This document shows positions 9,177-17,111 of a DNA stretch of 64,000 bases, in pieces. Every line of letters starts with the position of its first letter. Positions within the stretch are counted from its first letter, which is position 1. The translations under genes and the position numbers were made by a program. The notes beneath the pieces were generated by a model. The model was not told the DNA's origin and did not search any database. It saw only the letters and a program-made list of their open reading frames with translations. The stretch comes from Cuneatibacter sp. NSJ-177. GTDB lineage: Bacteria > Bacillota > Clostridia > Lachnospirales > Lachnospiraceae. The DNA is taken from the NCBI RefSeq assembly GCF_022867805.1, contig NZ_JALIFO010000010.1:90031-154030 (forward strand), given 5' to 3'.

Positions 9177-9196
9177 TTTTAAATGAAATTTCCCAT
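9177..9196. repeat. 20-bp dispersed repeat, copy 1
   Basis: TTTTAAATGAAATTTCCCAT occurs here, between rsmI and the tctA remnant, and again at 21013-21032 in the glnN leader. A 12-base core, ATGGGAAATTTC, also occurs at 35440-35451. The sequence is partly palindromic around GAAATTTC. Confidence 0.6.
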
Positions 9197-9250
9197 GAAA
9201 AAAACGGCCTATTTTTTTTACTCTCTTACTTACTCCCCTCTGGGATTGCC

Positions 9251-10087
9251 CTACAACAGCCCCTGATAGATCTCCCGTTTCGTGCATCCCCGGTCCTTTG
9301 CCATCTGTTTCATTGCCTCTTTCTTCTCCATCCCCTGGTTCAGGTAAAATTCCAGGTGCTCCGGAAGGCTCATCTGTTCCCACTCCCTGGCCTTCTCCTC
9401 GGCCAGCGCCTGGGCGGAACGGCCTTCCAGGACCAGCACGAACTCTCCCCTGGCTTCATTTTCCTGATAAAAAGAGGCGGCCTCGGACAGGGTTGTCTGC
9501 CAGCCTTCCTCATACTTTTTCGTCAGCTCCCGGCAGATGGTAAGACGGCGTTCTCCGAGGGCCTCGCAGAGCTCCGCCAAGGTTTTTCCGAGACGGTGAG
9601 GGGCCTCGTAAAGGATCGTGGTGCGGGTCTCCTCTTTCAGCTCCTCCAGCACCTGCCTTCTTTCTTTCTTCTCCGAGGGTAAAAATGCCTCAAAACAAAA
9701 CCGCCTGGCCGGAAGGCCCGAAATGGTCAGCGCCGTGATGCAGGCGCAGGGGCCCGGCAGAGAAGTCACCGAAATCCCCGCTGCAAGGCACTGGCGCACC
9801 AGTTCCTCCCCCGGATCGGAGATGGCGGGCGTTCCCGCATCGGTGATCAGTGCAAGATTCATGCCGGTTAAGAGCTTTTCCACCAGAATCCCGGCTTTCT
9901 CATATTTATTGTGTTCATGGTAGCTGGTCATCGGGGTCGTGATTCCAAAATGGTCCAGCAAAATCCGGCTGTGCCTGGTATCCTCGGCCGCGATCAGATC
10001 CACCGCTTTCAGCGTCTCCAGGGTCCGCAGAGTGATGTCGTTCAGATTGCCGATCGGAGTCGCACATAGATATAAGGTCCCGCTCAT
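9251..10087 (-). CDS. rsmI: 16S rRNA (cytidine-1402-2'-O)-methyltransferase
   Basis: This 278-residue protein has the RsmI hallmarks: LYLCATPIGNLNDITLRTLE at the start, AAEDTRHSRILLDHFGI, SYHEHN, and LITDAGTPAISDPGEELVR. The fold is that of the tetrapyrrole methylases. It methylates the ribose of C1402 in the decoding centre using S-adenosylmethionine. It is the last gene of the gmk-like, holB, ricT, trmN6, rsmI group, an order like that around holB in Bacillus subtilis. Length is normal. The C-terminal segment (CTKREIYQGLL) fits the usual RsmI tail. Confidence 0.95.
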   Translation of the reverse strand: MSGTLYLCATPIGNLNDITLRTLETLKAVDLIAAEDTRHSRILLDHFGITTPMTSYHEHNKYEKAGILVEKLLTGMNLALITDAGTPAISDPGEELVRQCLAAGISVTSLPGPCACITALTISGLPARRFCFEAFLPSEKKERRQVLEELKEETRTTILYEAPHRLGKTLAELCEALGERRLTICRELTKKYEEGWQTTLSEAASFYQENEARGEFVLVLEGRSAQALAEEKAREWEQMSLPEHLEFYLNQGMEKKEAMKQMAKDRGCTKREIYQGLL

Positions 10088-10149
10088 GACTGTTTTCTCC
10101 TCATAAGGTTCATTTCAAAGCCCGCCCCTCTTTCATACCTATAGATCCT

Positions 10150-10917
10150 TTAATACCCATAGATCTCGTAAATTTCGTCGCAGTAAACGCCTGGCTCCTT
10201 GTATACGATCAGCGGCTTTTCCACCTTCAGCCAGGGATTTCCTCCCCGCGCCGCCTCAAGCAGAACCATGTTGGCGTCCGACTCCCGGTCCGGGTGTACC
10301 AGTTTCATTCGTTTGGGCTCCATGTGATATTCCCGTAGCAAGTCGAAAATTTCGCCGAGGCGGTGGGGCCGGTGAACCATGGCAAAACGCCCGCCTGGCC
10401 GGACGCATTTGGATGCCTCCCGGATCACATCCTCCAGGGTGCAGAGGATTTCATGGCGTGCAATCGCCTTTGGCTCCGATGGATTCTTGAGTCCGTGATT
10501 CTGATTCATATACGGCGGATTGCAGGTCACTACATCAAAAGAAGCCCCTCCGAACCGGCGGGAGGCTTCCTTGAGATCGCCTGTGACAATTTCCACCTTC
10601 TCCGAAAGGCCGTTGAGCCGGACGCTCCGTCCCGCCATCTCCGCCATTTCCTCCTGGATTTCCAGGCCGGTAAAATGGCTCCCCTCGGTTTTTGCCGTCA
10701 ATAAGATCGGAATGATGCCGTTCCCGGTGCCGAGATCCAGCGCGCTCTCTCCGGGCTTTACCGTGACAAAACCGGAGAGTAGCACCGCATCCATCCCGAA
10801 ACAAAACTTAGAAGGATTTTGAATAATCCGGTAGTGGTTCCTCTGGAGATCGTCCAGACGCTCCCCTTCCCGCAGGATTTCTTCTGTCAAAGGGTCATTC
10901 TCCTTCCCTCGGCGCAT
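10150..10917 (-). CDS. trmN6: tRNA1(Val) (adenine-37-N6)-methyltransferase family protein
   Basis: A class I SAM-dependent methyltransferase of about 255 residues. It shows the family N-terminus (DDLQRNHYRIIQNPSKFCFG), SAM motif I (ALDLGTGNGIIPILL) and the N6-adenine motif NPPYMN. B. subtilis YabB occupies the same position next to rsmI and ricT. Two starts are possible: ATG 10917 with GGAG ten bases upstream, overlapping ricT by 23 bp, or TTG 10890 with AAGGAG nine bases upstream. The family N-terminus begins shortly after the TTG, so either is reasonable. The much longer open frame back to 11586 is the shadow of the repetitive ricT tail. Confidence 0.9.
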   Translation of the reverse strand: MRRGKENDPLTEEILREGERLDDLQRNHYRIIQNPSKFCFGMDAVLLSGFVTVKPGESALDLGTGNGIIPILLTAKTEGSHFTGLEIQEEMAEMAGRSVRLNGLSEKVEIVTGDLKEASRRFGGASFDVVTCNPPYMNQNHGLKNPSEPKAIARHEILCTLEDVIREASKCVRPGGRFAMVHRPHRLGEIFDLLREYHMEPKRMKLVHPDRESDANMVLLEAARGGNPWLKVEKPLIVYKEPGVYCDEIYEIYGY

Positions 10918-12355
10918 CCTTTTTTCGCTCCGGAGGGTTCGCCGCCTGTTCGCTGCGGCCCGGATTTCTCCGTCCCCGCCGTTCCGGATTGCCTTTTGTC
11001 TGACCGTCGGCCTCCGGATTTCTCCGGTCCGAAGCAGCCCGGTCGCGTCCGCCCCTGTCGAAGCCGCCTCTGCCGCGGCCCGCATGCTCGGACCTTCCTC
11101 TGCCGCCTCTCTGGCGGCCGTCCCCGGCGCCTTCCCGGCTGCCTTTTCCCTGGCTGTCCCGATCTGCGCCTTCCCGTTCGCGCATATTTCTCTGCTGTCC
11201 GTCCCGCTCGGAACCTTCCCGGCCGCCTCTCTGCTGTCCGTCCCGCTCGGAACCTTCCCGGCCGCCTCTCTGCTGTCCGTCCCGCTCGGAATTCTCCCGG
11301 CTGCGGCCTCCCTTTGTCTGGGCGTTCCGTTCGGAATTCTCCTGGCTGCGGGCATTCTTTTCCGGATCTTCCTTCTCGGAATTTTCCCGGCCGCGGCCGG
11401 ATTTTTCCGGTCTTTCTCTCTCTGAATTCTTATTCTCACAGCAGCAGTTTCCCGGACACCCGTTCTCCGCGCCGTCCAGCTCGCCGCCGTCCCAATCCTT
11501 GTCGTCCTTGTCCGCCCCGCCTTTGCCCTTCTTTCTTCTGGGCTTAAAGCGCAGCTCATCAATGGGATACTCCCGCACTTCCACATCGTCCCCGTCCAGA
11601 TTGACGATCACTTTCACTGTCTGACGCAGGACATTGACACTCTGAACCGTACCGCGCACGCTGTCCCCGCTGTGCAGCACAGCGTCCCCGATTCCGGGAA
11701 GCCGGCTGTTTAAGTATTCATATGTGTCCTCTTCATTTTTCAGGCAGCACATCAGCCTGCCGCAGACGCCGGAAATCTTCGTCGGGTTCAGGGACAGGTT
11801 CTGTTCCTTTGCCATCTTGATGGACACAGGCGCGAACTCCGATAAATACGAATGGCAGCACAGACAGCGGCCGCAGATTCCGATCCCGCCCAGGATCTTG
11901 GTCTCGTCCCGCACGCCGATCTGTCTCAGCTCGATCCGGGTCTTAAACACCGAGGCCAGGTCTTTAACCAGCTCCCGGAAATCAATGCGCCCATCTGCGG
12001 TAAAATAAAACAGAATTTTATTATTGTCAAAGGTGTACTCCACATCCACCAGCTTCATTTCCAAGCCATGCTTGGCGATTTTCTCCTGGCAGATGGAAAA
12101 CGCCGATTTTTCTTTTTCCTTATTCTTCGCCACAACGGCAAAATCTTCCTCGGTGGCCAACCGGATCACGGGTTTCAGCGGCTGAACCACGGTCTCCTCC
12201 TCCACCATCTTGTTGCCCAGCATCACCGTGCCCATCTCCAGGCCGCGGGCCGTCTCGACAATCACTTTGGAACCCTTCTTAATTTCCTGCTCGCCCGGAT
12301 CAAAGTAGTAAACTTTGCCTGCGCAGCGGAATCTTACTCCAATAATCTGTACCAT
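10895..12355 (-). CDS. ricT: RicT/YaaT (PSP1 domain) with a long Arg/Gly/Asp-rich tail
   Basis: Residues about 1-285 are a normal PSP1-domain RicT with the cysteines known to hold an Fe-S cluster in the RicAFT complex (GICGRCLCC near 160-168, GVCGRLMCC about 190-200). In B. subtilis, RicT with RicA and RicF acts with RNase Y in mRNA processing and affects competence, sporulation and biofilm. The remaining roughly 200 residues are low complexity, with three 13-residue units (GSERDGQQRGGRE type) and many RGG/RGR steps. Typical RicT proteins are about 275-300 aa, so the tail is unusual. It could bind RNA or be disordered. It sits between holB and trmN6 as in Bacillus. Confidence 0.9.
   Translation of the reverse strand: MVQIIGVRFRCAGKVYYFDPGEQEIKKGSKVIVETARGLEMGTVMLGNKMVEEETVVQPLKPVIRLATEEDFAVVAKNKEKEKSAFSICQEKIAKHGLEMKLVDVEYTFDNNKILFYFTADGRIDFRELVKDLASVFKTRIELRQIGVRDETKILGGIGICGRCLCCHSYLSEFAPVSIKMAKEQNLSLNPTKISGVCGRLMCCLKNEEDTYEYLNSRLPGIGDAVLHSGDSVRGTVQSVNVLRQTVKVIVNLDGDDVEVREYPIDELRFKPRRKKGKGGADKDDKDWDGGELDGAENGCPGNCCCENKNSERERPEKSGRGRENSEKEDPEKNARSQENSERNAQTKGGRSRENSERDGQQRGGREGSERDGQQRGGREGSERDGQQRNMREREGADRDSQGKGSREGAGDGRQRGGRGRSEHAGRGRGGFDRGGRDRAASDRRNPEADGQTKGNPERRGRRNPGRSEQAANPPERKKDAPREGE
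11191..11307 (-). repeat. Three tandem 39-bp units in the ricT tail
   Basis: In-frame 39-bp units start at 11191, 11230 and 11269 and encode 13-residue GSERDGQQRGGRE-like repeats. The first two units (on the plus strand) are nearly identical, and the unit at 11269 diverges toward its end. Such units expand and contract by slippage. Confidence 0.85.
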
Positions 12356-12370
12356 ATATATAAAAACCTC

Positions 12371-13225
12371 CTAAGCCTTCATCGCCATCAGCAGCAATTC
12401 AGCCGCCAGTTCATAGTTCACATTGGAGAGAATCCGGCGCTCCATTCCGTCGACTTCCTCCAGGATCCGGTGAAGCTTGGCGTAAGACGCCGCCTCCGCC
12501 CATTCCCCGTAGCCTTTGTACTCCTCCGGCATCCGCAAAAGCTCTCTCTTTCCGGTGGATTTCACCACCAGCACATCCCGAAAATAGACCCGCGCCAGCG
12601 CGGCTGCCGCACCGGCCGGAACCTTTCTCTCCTTCAGCGCCTTGGCGCCGTCGGCCATCTGCGTCACCGTCAGGCTTCTTGCCTGGCGCAGCAACGACAA
12701 AAACAACTGCCGGTCTTCCTCCGGCAAAAGACGCTCTTCCTGTTCCTCCTCGGTCAGCTTGAGCAGCACGCTCCGGGACAGGATCGTGGAAAGAAGCTTG
12801 CCGGCGTTCGCCGTCAGCAGCAAAATCACGCCGTAATAGGGCGGTTCCTCCAATGTTTTTAAAAGCGCGTTCTGCGCCTGTACCGTCAGTTTTTCTGCCT
12901 CCGGTACCAAGTATACTTTGTAAGGACTGCTGTAGGGCCGAATCGTGATATCATCCACCAACTGCCTGCGGATCTCGTCCACGCCGATGCTGTCCGGCTT
13001 TTCATGGCGGACCCGGATGATATCCGGATGATTCCCGCTGGCATAGGCCAAGCAGGAATGGCAGGTTCCGCAGCCTGTCCCTTTCTCGCACTCCAGGCGG
13101 GCGGCAAACTCCCCGGCAAGCGCCTCGGCCTCCTGCCCGCTTTCTTCCTCTATGATATAAGCATGGGAAACCTTTTCTGATTCCTGTACCCGGATAAAGT
13201 ATTCCCGAATTTCTTCTTTCCGCAT
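12371..13225 (-). CDS. holB: DNA polymerase III delta' subunit
   Basis: The protein has 284 residues and a clamp-loader AAA+ fold. It has SHAYIIEE in place of a functional P-loop, a four-Cys zinc module (CEKGTGCGTCHSC, about 48-60), LVPEAEKLTVQAQNALLKTL, the EEPP motif, and the arginine-finger region TILSRS. Delta' is a non-hydrolysing subunit of the replicative clamp loader. The gene lies 15 bp upstream of ricT. The overall length is slightly short for the family (about 330 in Bacillus), but the C-terminal collar domain is present. Confidence 0.9.
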   Translation of the reverse strand: MRKEEIREYFIRVQESEKVSHAYIIEEESGQEAEALAGEFAARLECEKGTGCGTCHSCLAYASGNHPDIIRVRHEKPDSIGVDEIRRQLVDDITIRPYSSPYKVYLVPEAEKLTVQAQNALLKTLEEPPYYGVILLLTANAGKLLSTILSRSVLLKLTEEEQEERLLPEEDRQLFLSLLRQARSLTVTQMADGAKALKERKVPAGAAAALARVYFRDVLVVKSTGKRELLRMPEEYKGYGEWAEAASYAKLHRILEEVDGMERRILSNVNYELAAELLLMAMKA

Positions 13226-13236
13226 TCGTCACCGCG

Positions 13237-13821
13237 TCACTTTCCGGAAAGGATTTCCTGTCGGAGTTCGGCCAGACACCCGGCAAGCTCCCGGTTTTGA
13301 TACCGTTTCCCTACTCCGGCTTCCCTCAGCCTTTCCTCTGCGAAATCCGCCTCGTCCGAAAGGAACCGGCGGCACATCTCCGCATATTTCGGATTCTCCT
13401 GCCCCCGTTCTCTCAGAAGGGCGCGGGCCAGGCGCTCTCCGTCCTCCACCTCAATATAGAGCGGCACCACACAGCCGCCATAATAGCGCTTTGTGCTGAG
13501 GTACGATTCCAGAACTCCGGTCATCAGATAATTCCCAAGGGCAAGGTCGATCTGCCCGTCGTCCACAGTCGCATAAGTCCAGGGACCGTGAACCGTCTGA
13601 TAAGTTCGCTCCTCAATGATCTTGCCGGAATTCCGAAACTCCGCCAACCTCTCCTTAGAGATAAAATGGTATTCCACACCTTCCTGTTCCGAATCCCGCA
13701 TCGGACGGGTTGTGTACATCGTAACCCCCCGCAGCTTTAAAACCGGGTCCTTTAGCAGCAGCCGGAAGATGCTGTCCTTCCCGGACGCGCTCTTTCCGAA
13801 CAAATAAAAGATTTTTCCCAT
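13237..13821 (-). CDS. Guanylate kinase-like protein
   Basis: A 194-residue protein with a P-loop at the N-terminus (GKSASGKDS), the guanylate-kinase motif TTRPMRDSEQEGVEYHFIS and a lid region with several Arg. Canonical Gmk has GPSGxGK; here it is GKSASGK, and the GMP-binding segment departs from the usual order. It may therefore be a paralogue rather than the housekeeping enzyme. It is 11 bp upstream of holB and probably the first gene of the group. A role as a second nucleotide kinase or a regulatory kinase fold is possible. Confidence 0.75.
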   Translation of the reverse strand: MGKIFYLFGKSASGKDSIFRLLLKDPVLKLRGVTMYTTRPMRDSEQEGVEYHFISKERLAEFRNSGKIIEERTYQTVHGPWTYATVDDGQIDLALGNYLMTGVLESYLSTKRYYGGCVVPLYIEVEDGERLARALLRERGQENPKYAEMCRRFLSDEADFAEERLREAGVGKRYQNRELAGCLAELRQEILSGK

Positions 13822-14225
13822 GGCTGCTCTTCCTCCGTAAACCCAAAACTTAGCCGCGAATTCTTTGCACAGCTATAGTTATTATAATCAAAACCGCGGG
13901 GAAATGGAAGCACAAAATGATTTTTTCCCTCATCCCTGCCTTTCGTTTCCTGCTGGGCCTTTATTCCGGACAAAACAGGACTATATTGGGGACCATTCCC
14001 GATACTACATTGGGGTGATTTGCACATTCTTCTGATTTTATCCGCAAAAAATGTCTTATAATGCAAACATTTTATTTTCTGATGTGTTATAATAGAAATA
14101 CTTTGGATCTCTATCCCTTGTGATTCCTTTTCCATAAACGATCCTGTTTTAATGATGTCGGAAATTCTATCTAGTATGGAACCAATTCTGTAAGAGATTC
14201 CATAATTTTCCTCTTTTTATCCTTC
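13822..14225. other. Intergenic region with short direct repeats
   Basis: No gene is convincing here; the minus-strand open frame that reaches 14135 is AT-rich and has no homology signature. Two near-identical 12-mers, ACTATATTGGGG (13980-13991) and ACTACATTGGGG (14004-14015), lie 24 bp apart, in phase on the helix, and could be binding sites. The left part must hold the promoter for the gmk-like operon, but I cannot place it confidently. Confidence 0.4.
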
Positions 14226-14276
14226 TTTTTGTCTGTTTTTGTCTAAGTTTGACGAAACATTTCCTTTTTGTACTAT
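14226..14276 (+). promoter_or_regulatory. Promoter with tandem 0A-box-like sites before the Spo0A-type gene
   Basis: TTTTTGTCT occurs twice (14226-14234 and 14236-14244) and is followed by TTTGACGAAA (14248-14257). All resemble the 0A box core TTTTGTCGAA. A -35 TTGACG (14249-14254) and -10 TACTAT (14271-14276) with a 16-bp spacer overlap the third site, so the gene product could control its own promoter. Confidence 0.5.
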
Positions 14277-14327
14277 TCTCTGTCATGATATCTCTTGTGC
14301 CAAATCATCACAGAGGGGATTGTTGCC

Positions 14328-14666
14328 ATGACTTCACAAAGTATTGAATCTATAGTTATGTCTATTGCCGGGCATCCGACCTCTACCGGCTACCTTTATC
14401 TGGGCTGTGCAGTTCAGGAAGTAATCAATCAAGGACAGTTTCTGCCACGTTCTTTGATGAAAACCATTTACCAGCCGATTGCGGCGCGTTTTGGTACTTC
14501 TACCGGAAATGTTGCACGAAATATTGCCAGGGCAGTAGATGACTGCTGGGACTATGGAAACCGTAACCAGCTAAATGCAGTTGCAAACCGAACGTTAACG
14601 GAAAAACCGACTCCGGGCGAGTTGATTTTGTATTTAACCCACCACTACACCCATCTAAAAGAATAA
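14328..14666 (+). CDS. Standalone Spo0A C-terminal-type DNA-binding protein
   Basis: This 112-residue protein consists almost only of a Spo0A effector-domain fold. Matching elements are GHPTSTGYLYLGCAVQEVI (GIPAHIKGYxYLREAI in Spo0A), the helix with YQPIAARFGTSTGNVARNIA (YPxIAKKYxTTxSRVERAIRHA) and KPTPGELI (KPTNSEFI). No receiver domain precedes it. The ATG at 14328 follows an AGAGGGGA site; the earlier in-frame ATG at 14295 lacks one. The recognition-helix residues differ from Spo0A (GNVARNIA), so the target may differ. It is probably a transcription factor not controlled by phosphorylation. Single gene, followed by a long hairpin. Confidence 0.8.
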   Translation: MTSQSIESIVMSIAGHPTSTGYLYLGCAVQEVINQGQFLPRSLMKTIYQPIAARFGTSTGNVARNIARAVDDCWDYGNRNQLNAVANRTLTEKPTPGELILYLTHHYTHLKE

Positions 14667-14737
14667 CTGGTAATCTGGATCCGAAACTTCAAACCTCACT
14701 CCTTCTATCGCAGAAATAGAACTTGGACACATGAATC

Positions 14738-14840
14738 AAAAAATGAGCCGCTACAGAAACAGAAGGAATCAGGTCGTCCATGCCTTGCCGGCGCCGGGAT
14801 ACCTTGCTCCTCCTGGTTTCTGTGTAGCTCTCATTTTTTT
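14738..14840. repeat. Long imperfect inverted repeat, probable bidirectional terminator
   Basis: Arms at 14738-14765 (starts AAAAAATGAGCCGCTACAG) and 14812-14839 (ends GTAGCTCTCATTTTTTT) pair over about 28 bp with a few mismatches around a 46-base GC-rich loop. T runs end the hairpin on both strands. It lies between the Spo0A-type gene and the convergent truncated thioredoxin gene. Apart from this repeat I see nothing coding in 14667-14977. Confidence 0.65.
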
Positions 14841-14977
14841 ATTAATCTGCCTCCATTTTTCTCATCCCTCGCGGCCGCTTTCCGGACTGCCCGATTCCCC
14901 CGCCGGCCCCGATGAGGTGATCATGTCGATTCCTTTTTGTAGATTTTCCGCGTTCAGCATTCCCTGGGCCACAGCCG

Positions 14978-15265
14978 TTATATTTCCTGCCGGCAAGGTG
15001 GACATTTGCTGGACCAGAAATTTAAAATCACCGGTTTTTCTCCCAGCAGGCTGGAAAATTGCACCGGATTCCCGTCCGGATCCTGAACCGTAAAATCAAA
15101 GGCTGGAACCGTCTCCTTTTCCTGTCCGGTTCCCTCCGCAGCGTTCTCGGCCTGGAGCAGGTTGGGAGCGCTCGATCCGGCAAATTTCTGGTAAGCAGCC
15201 GACGCGGCGAAGAAGATCAGGATAAAGAGCCCTGCTCCCGCCAATAATTTTTTCTTAGAATTCAT
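14978..15265 (-). pseudogene. TlpA/ResA-type thioredoxin, truncated after the CPPC motif
   Basis: A 95-codon frame starts with a membrane anchor (residues 7-25) and has the TlpA-type lead-in FDFTVQDPDGNPVQFSSLLG and the active site NFWSSKCPPCRQEI, then a TAA. TlpA-like thiol oxidoreductases need about 100 more residues after CPPC to complete the fold, so this one should be inactive. Downstream DNA shows no continuation in any frame; the long inverted repeat follows. It is 15 bp from the DUF6132-like gene, and the two look like a former redox pair at the membrane. Confidence 0.75.
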
Positions 15266-15280
15266 CGCGCCTCCTTTCCC

Positions 15281-15547
15281 TTACTTTTCCTCCGGTCCGC
15301 CTGGTTCTTCCGAAATCCGATTTTTCTCCGCCGCATGGGACGGCTGTTTGGTATCCGATAAAATCTGAGAGATTAAAAATCCAAAAAGCCCGCCGTAGAG
15401 AGTGGAAATCACCGGATTGGATGAAATCGGGCAAGTGCCTGTGGCGCAGCCCACCAGGCGGTAATAGAGAAAACCGGCCGCCATTCCCACTGCAATAAAG
15501 AAAAATAGGAAGCTTTTTGTTGCGCGCCATTGATTCCATTTCTTCAT
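15281..15547 (-). CDS. Small membrane protein, DUF6132-like
   Basis: An 88-residue protein from the ATG at 15547. It has two predicted membrane segments (about 15-32 and 45-65) separated by the motif GCATGTCPISSNP, which I recognise from short DUF6132-type proteins encoded beside thioredoxins and rhodanese-like genes. The C-terminus is charged. The cysteine pair and the following TlpA-like gene suggest a role in thiol or sulfur chemistry at the membrane (inference). An earlier ATG at 15571 adds eight residues with a weaker ribosome site. Confidence 0.65.
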   Translation of the reverse strand: MKKWNQWRATKSFLFFFIAVGMAAGFLYYRLVGCATGTCPISSNPVISTLYGGLFGFLISQILSDTKQPSHAAEKNRISEEPGGPEEK

Positions 15548-15763
15548 GTCTGTATCCTCCTGTCCAATCAAGGTCGTCGTTTCCCCTTGTGCTTTTGATG
15601 TTTTTATTTTATCAGGTTTCCTTTCTCATTTCTGTGACCGCGTCACAGTGCAAACCGCCGAAAAGGAGGCAATACAAAAAGGCACCGGACAAAACGTTTT
15701 TCCTTCCGCTCTGTCCGATGCCTTCTTATTCTTCTTGTACGTTACTGGTTCTCCCCGTCCCGC

Positions 15764-16939
15764 TTATTCCGCCAGGCGGTAGATCTCACGGATCTCAGCG
15801 CTGGTCAGAGGGCCTCCGAAGGAAGCCAGCTTTTTCGAATCTCCATCCGTGGTCAGCTTGGAGATCGTCTCATATTCCTCCGGCTTTACGCCCAGCTCGC
15901 CGATGGTGGTGGGCATACCGAGAGACCGGAAAAAGTCCACCATATGATCGATGCCTTCCAGGATCGCCCGCTCCTTGTCCTCGCTGGGCGCAGCGTCCCA
16001 GACGTTGACCGCCCACTGATAAAAGCGGTCCACCCCGTTCTTATACTCGTACCGAACCCAGGCCGGGAACACGACAGCCAGCCCAGCGCCATGTGTGATA
16101 TTGTCATGGACGCCGCTCAGGTCGTGTTCAATCTTGTGGGCTGTGAACGTCTTGTTCCTGCCGCAGCCCGTGATGTCATTATGTCCAAGAGTGGAAGCCC
16201 ACATGATCTGCGCTCTGGCTTCCAGATCCTGGGGATCTTCCATCAGCCGCGCTCCATACTCCTTCACGGTCTTTAAGAGTCCTTCCGCAATCCGGTCCGT
16301 CAGGGGGGTCTCCGGCTCATTGGTCAGGTACCGCTCCATGGTGTGCATCATGATATCCACCACGCCCGCGGCCGTCTGGTACTTCGGCACGGACAGCGTG
16401 TTGGACGGATTCAGGAAGGCAAAGGCCGGACGGTTGGCATCATGATTGCAGCCGCGCTTCAAATTGCTTTCCTCATTGGTGATCACACAGGAATTGCTCA
16501 TCTCACTGCCGGCAGCGGAGATGGTCAGCACCAGGCCCATGGGGAACGGGTGCTCCGGCGCAATATTTTTCACCACAACCTCCCAGGGATCCAGCCCGGT
16601 GGCCAGCCCCATGCCGATTGCCTTGCAGGAATCGCTGACACTGCCGCCGCCTACTCCGAGCAGAAAATCCACGCCCTCGGCCCGGCACAGTTCCACACCT
16701 TTGCGGACCAGGCCAATCTTTGGATTCGGCTCAACGCCGCCCAGCTCCACAAACGGGATCCCCGCCTCGTTCAGCTGGGAGACTACCTTGTCATAGAGGC
16801 CGATCTTTTTGATACTCCCTCCGCCATAGTGCAAAAGAGCTTTTTTAACACCGCGACTTTTCAAGGCTTCTCCAATATGGGATTCCGCATCCTCACCAAA
16901 GAATACCTTTGTCGGCGTATAATACGTAAATGGTTTCAT
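15764..16939 (-). CDS. Iron-containing alcohol dehydrogenase (butanol dehydrogenase type)
   Basis: This 391-residue protein starts at ATG 16939 behind GGAGGTTC. It has the group III Fe-ADH signatures: the NAD(P)-binding GVGGGSVSDSCKAIG, the Fe/Zn ligands around DIMMHTMERYL and HKIEHDLSG, and DNITHGAGLAVV. It resembles the BdhA/YqhD group that reduces butanal and other aldehydes with NAD(P)H. With the aldehyde oxidoreductase at 2-5 kb it gives the organism both directions of aldehyde chemistry, though the genes are not linked in an operon. It appears monocistronic and convergent with the thioredoxin pair. Confidence 0.9.
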   Translation of the reverse strand: MKPFTYYTPTKVFFGEDAESHIGEALKSRGVKKALLHYGGGSIKKIGLYDKVVSQLNEAGIPFVELGGVEPNPKIGLVRKGVELCRAEGVDFLLGVGGGSVSDSCKAIGMGLATGLDPWEVVVKNIAPEHPFPMGLVLTISAAGSEMSNSCVITNEESNLKRGCNHDANRPAFAFLNPSNTLSVPKYQTAAGVVDIMMHTMERYLTNEPETPLTDRIAEGLLKTVKEYGARLMEDPQDLEARAQIMWASTLGHNDITGCGRNKTFTAHKIEHDLSGVHDNITHGAGLAVVFPAWVRYEYKNGVDRFYQWAVNVWDAAPSEDKERAILEGIDHMVDFFRSLGMPTTIGELGVKPEEYETISKLTTDGDSKKLASFGGPLTSAEIREIYRLAE

Positions 16940-17111
16940 AACAGTGAACCTCCTGTCATAAATTAATATTGGAACGCTTTGCGTTTCTTTCAGTCTAGCA
17001 CACTTTATCGAAACGCGCATAGTTTTTTTTGATTTTACGAAAATCTATGGTCAAACTACGAATATCCTGCTATAATGAAACACTGTATCATAGAAACGGA
17101 GGATCCATTGC

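Noticed and set aside
10917..11586. Long N-terminal extension of the tRNA methyltransferase frame
   Set aside because: It is the ricT repeat region read in another frame. The family N-terminus starts near 10890.
14731..15093. A 120-codon plus-strand frame across the inverted repeat
   Set aside because: It spans a hairpin and the antisense of the thioredoxin gene and has no family signature.
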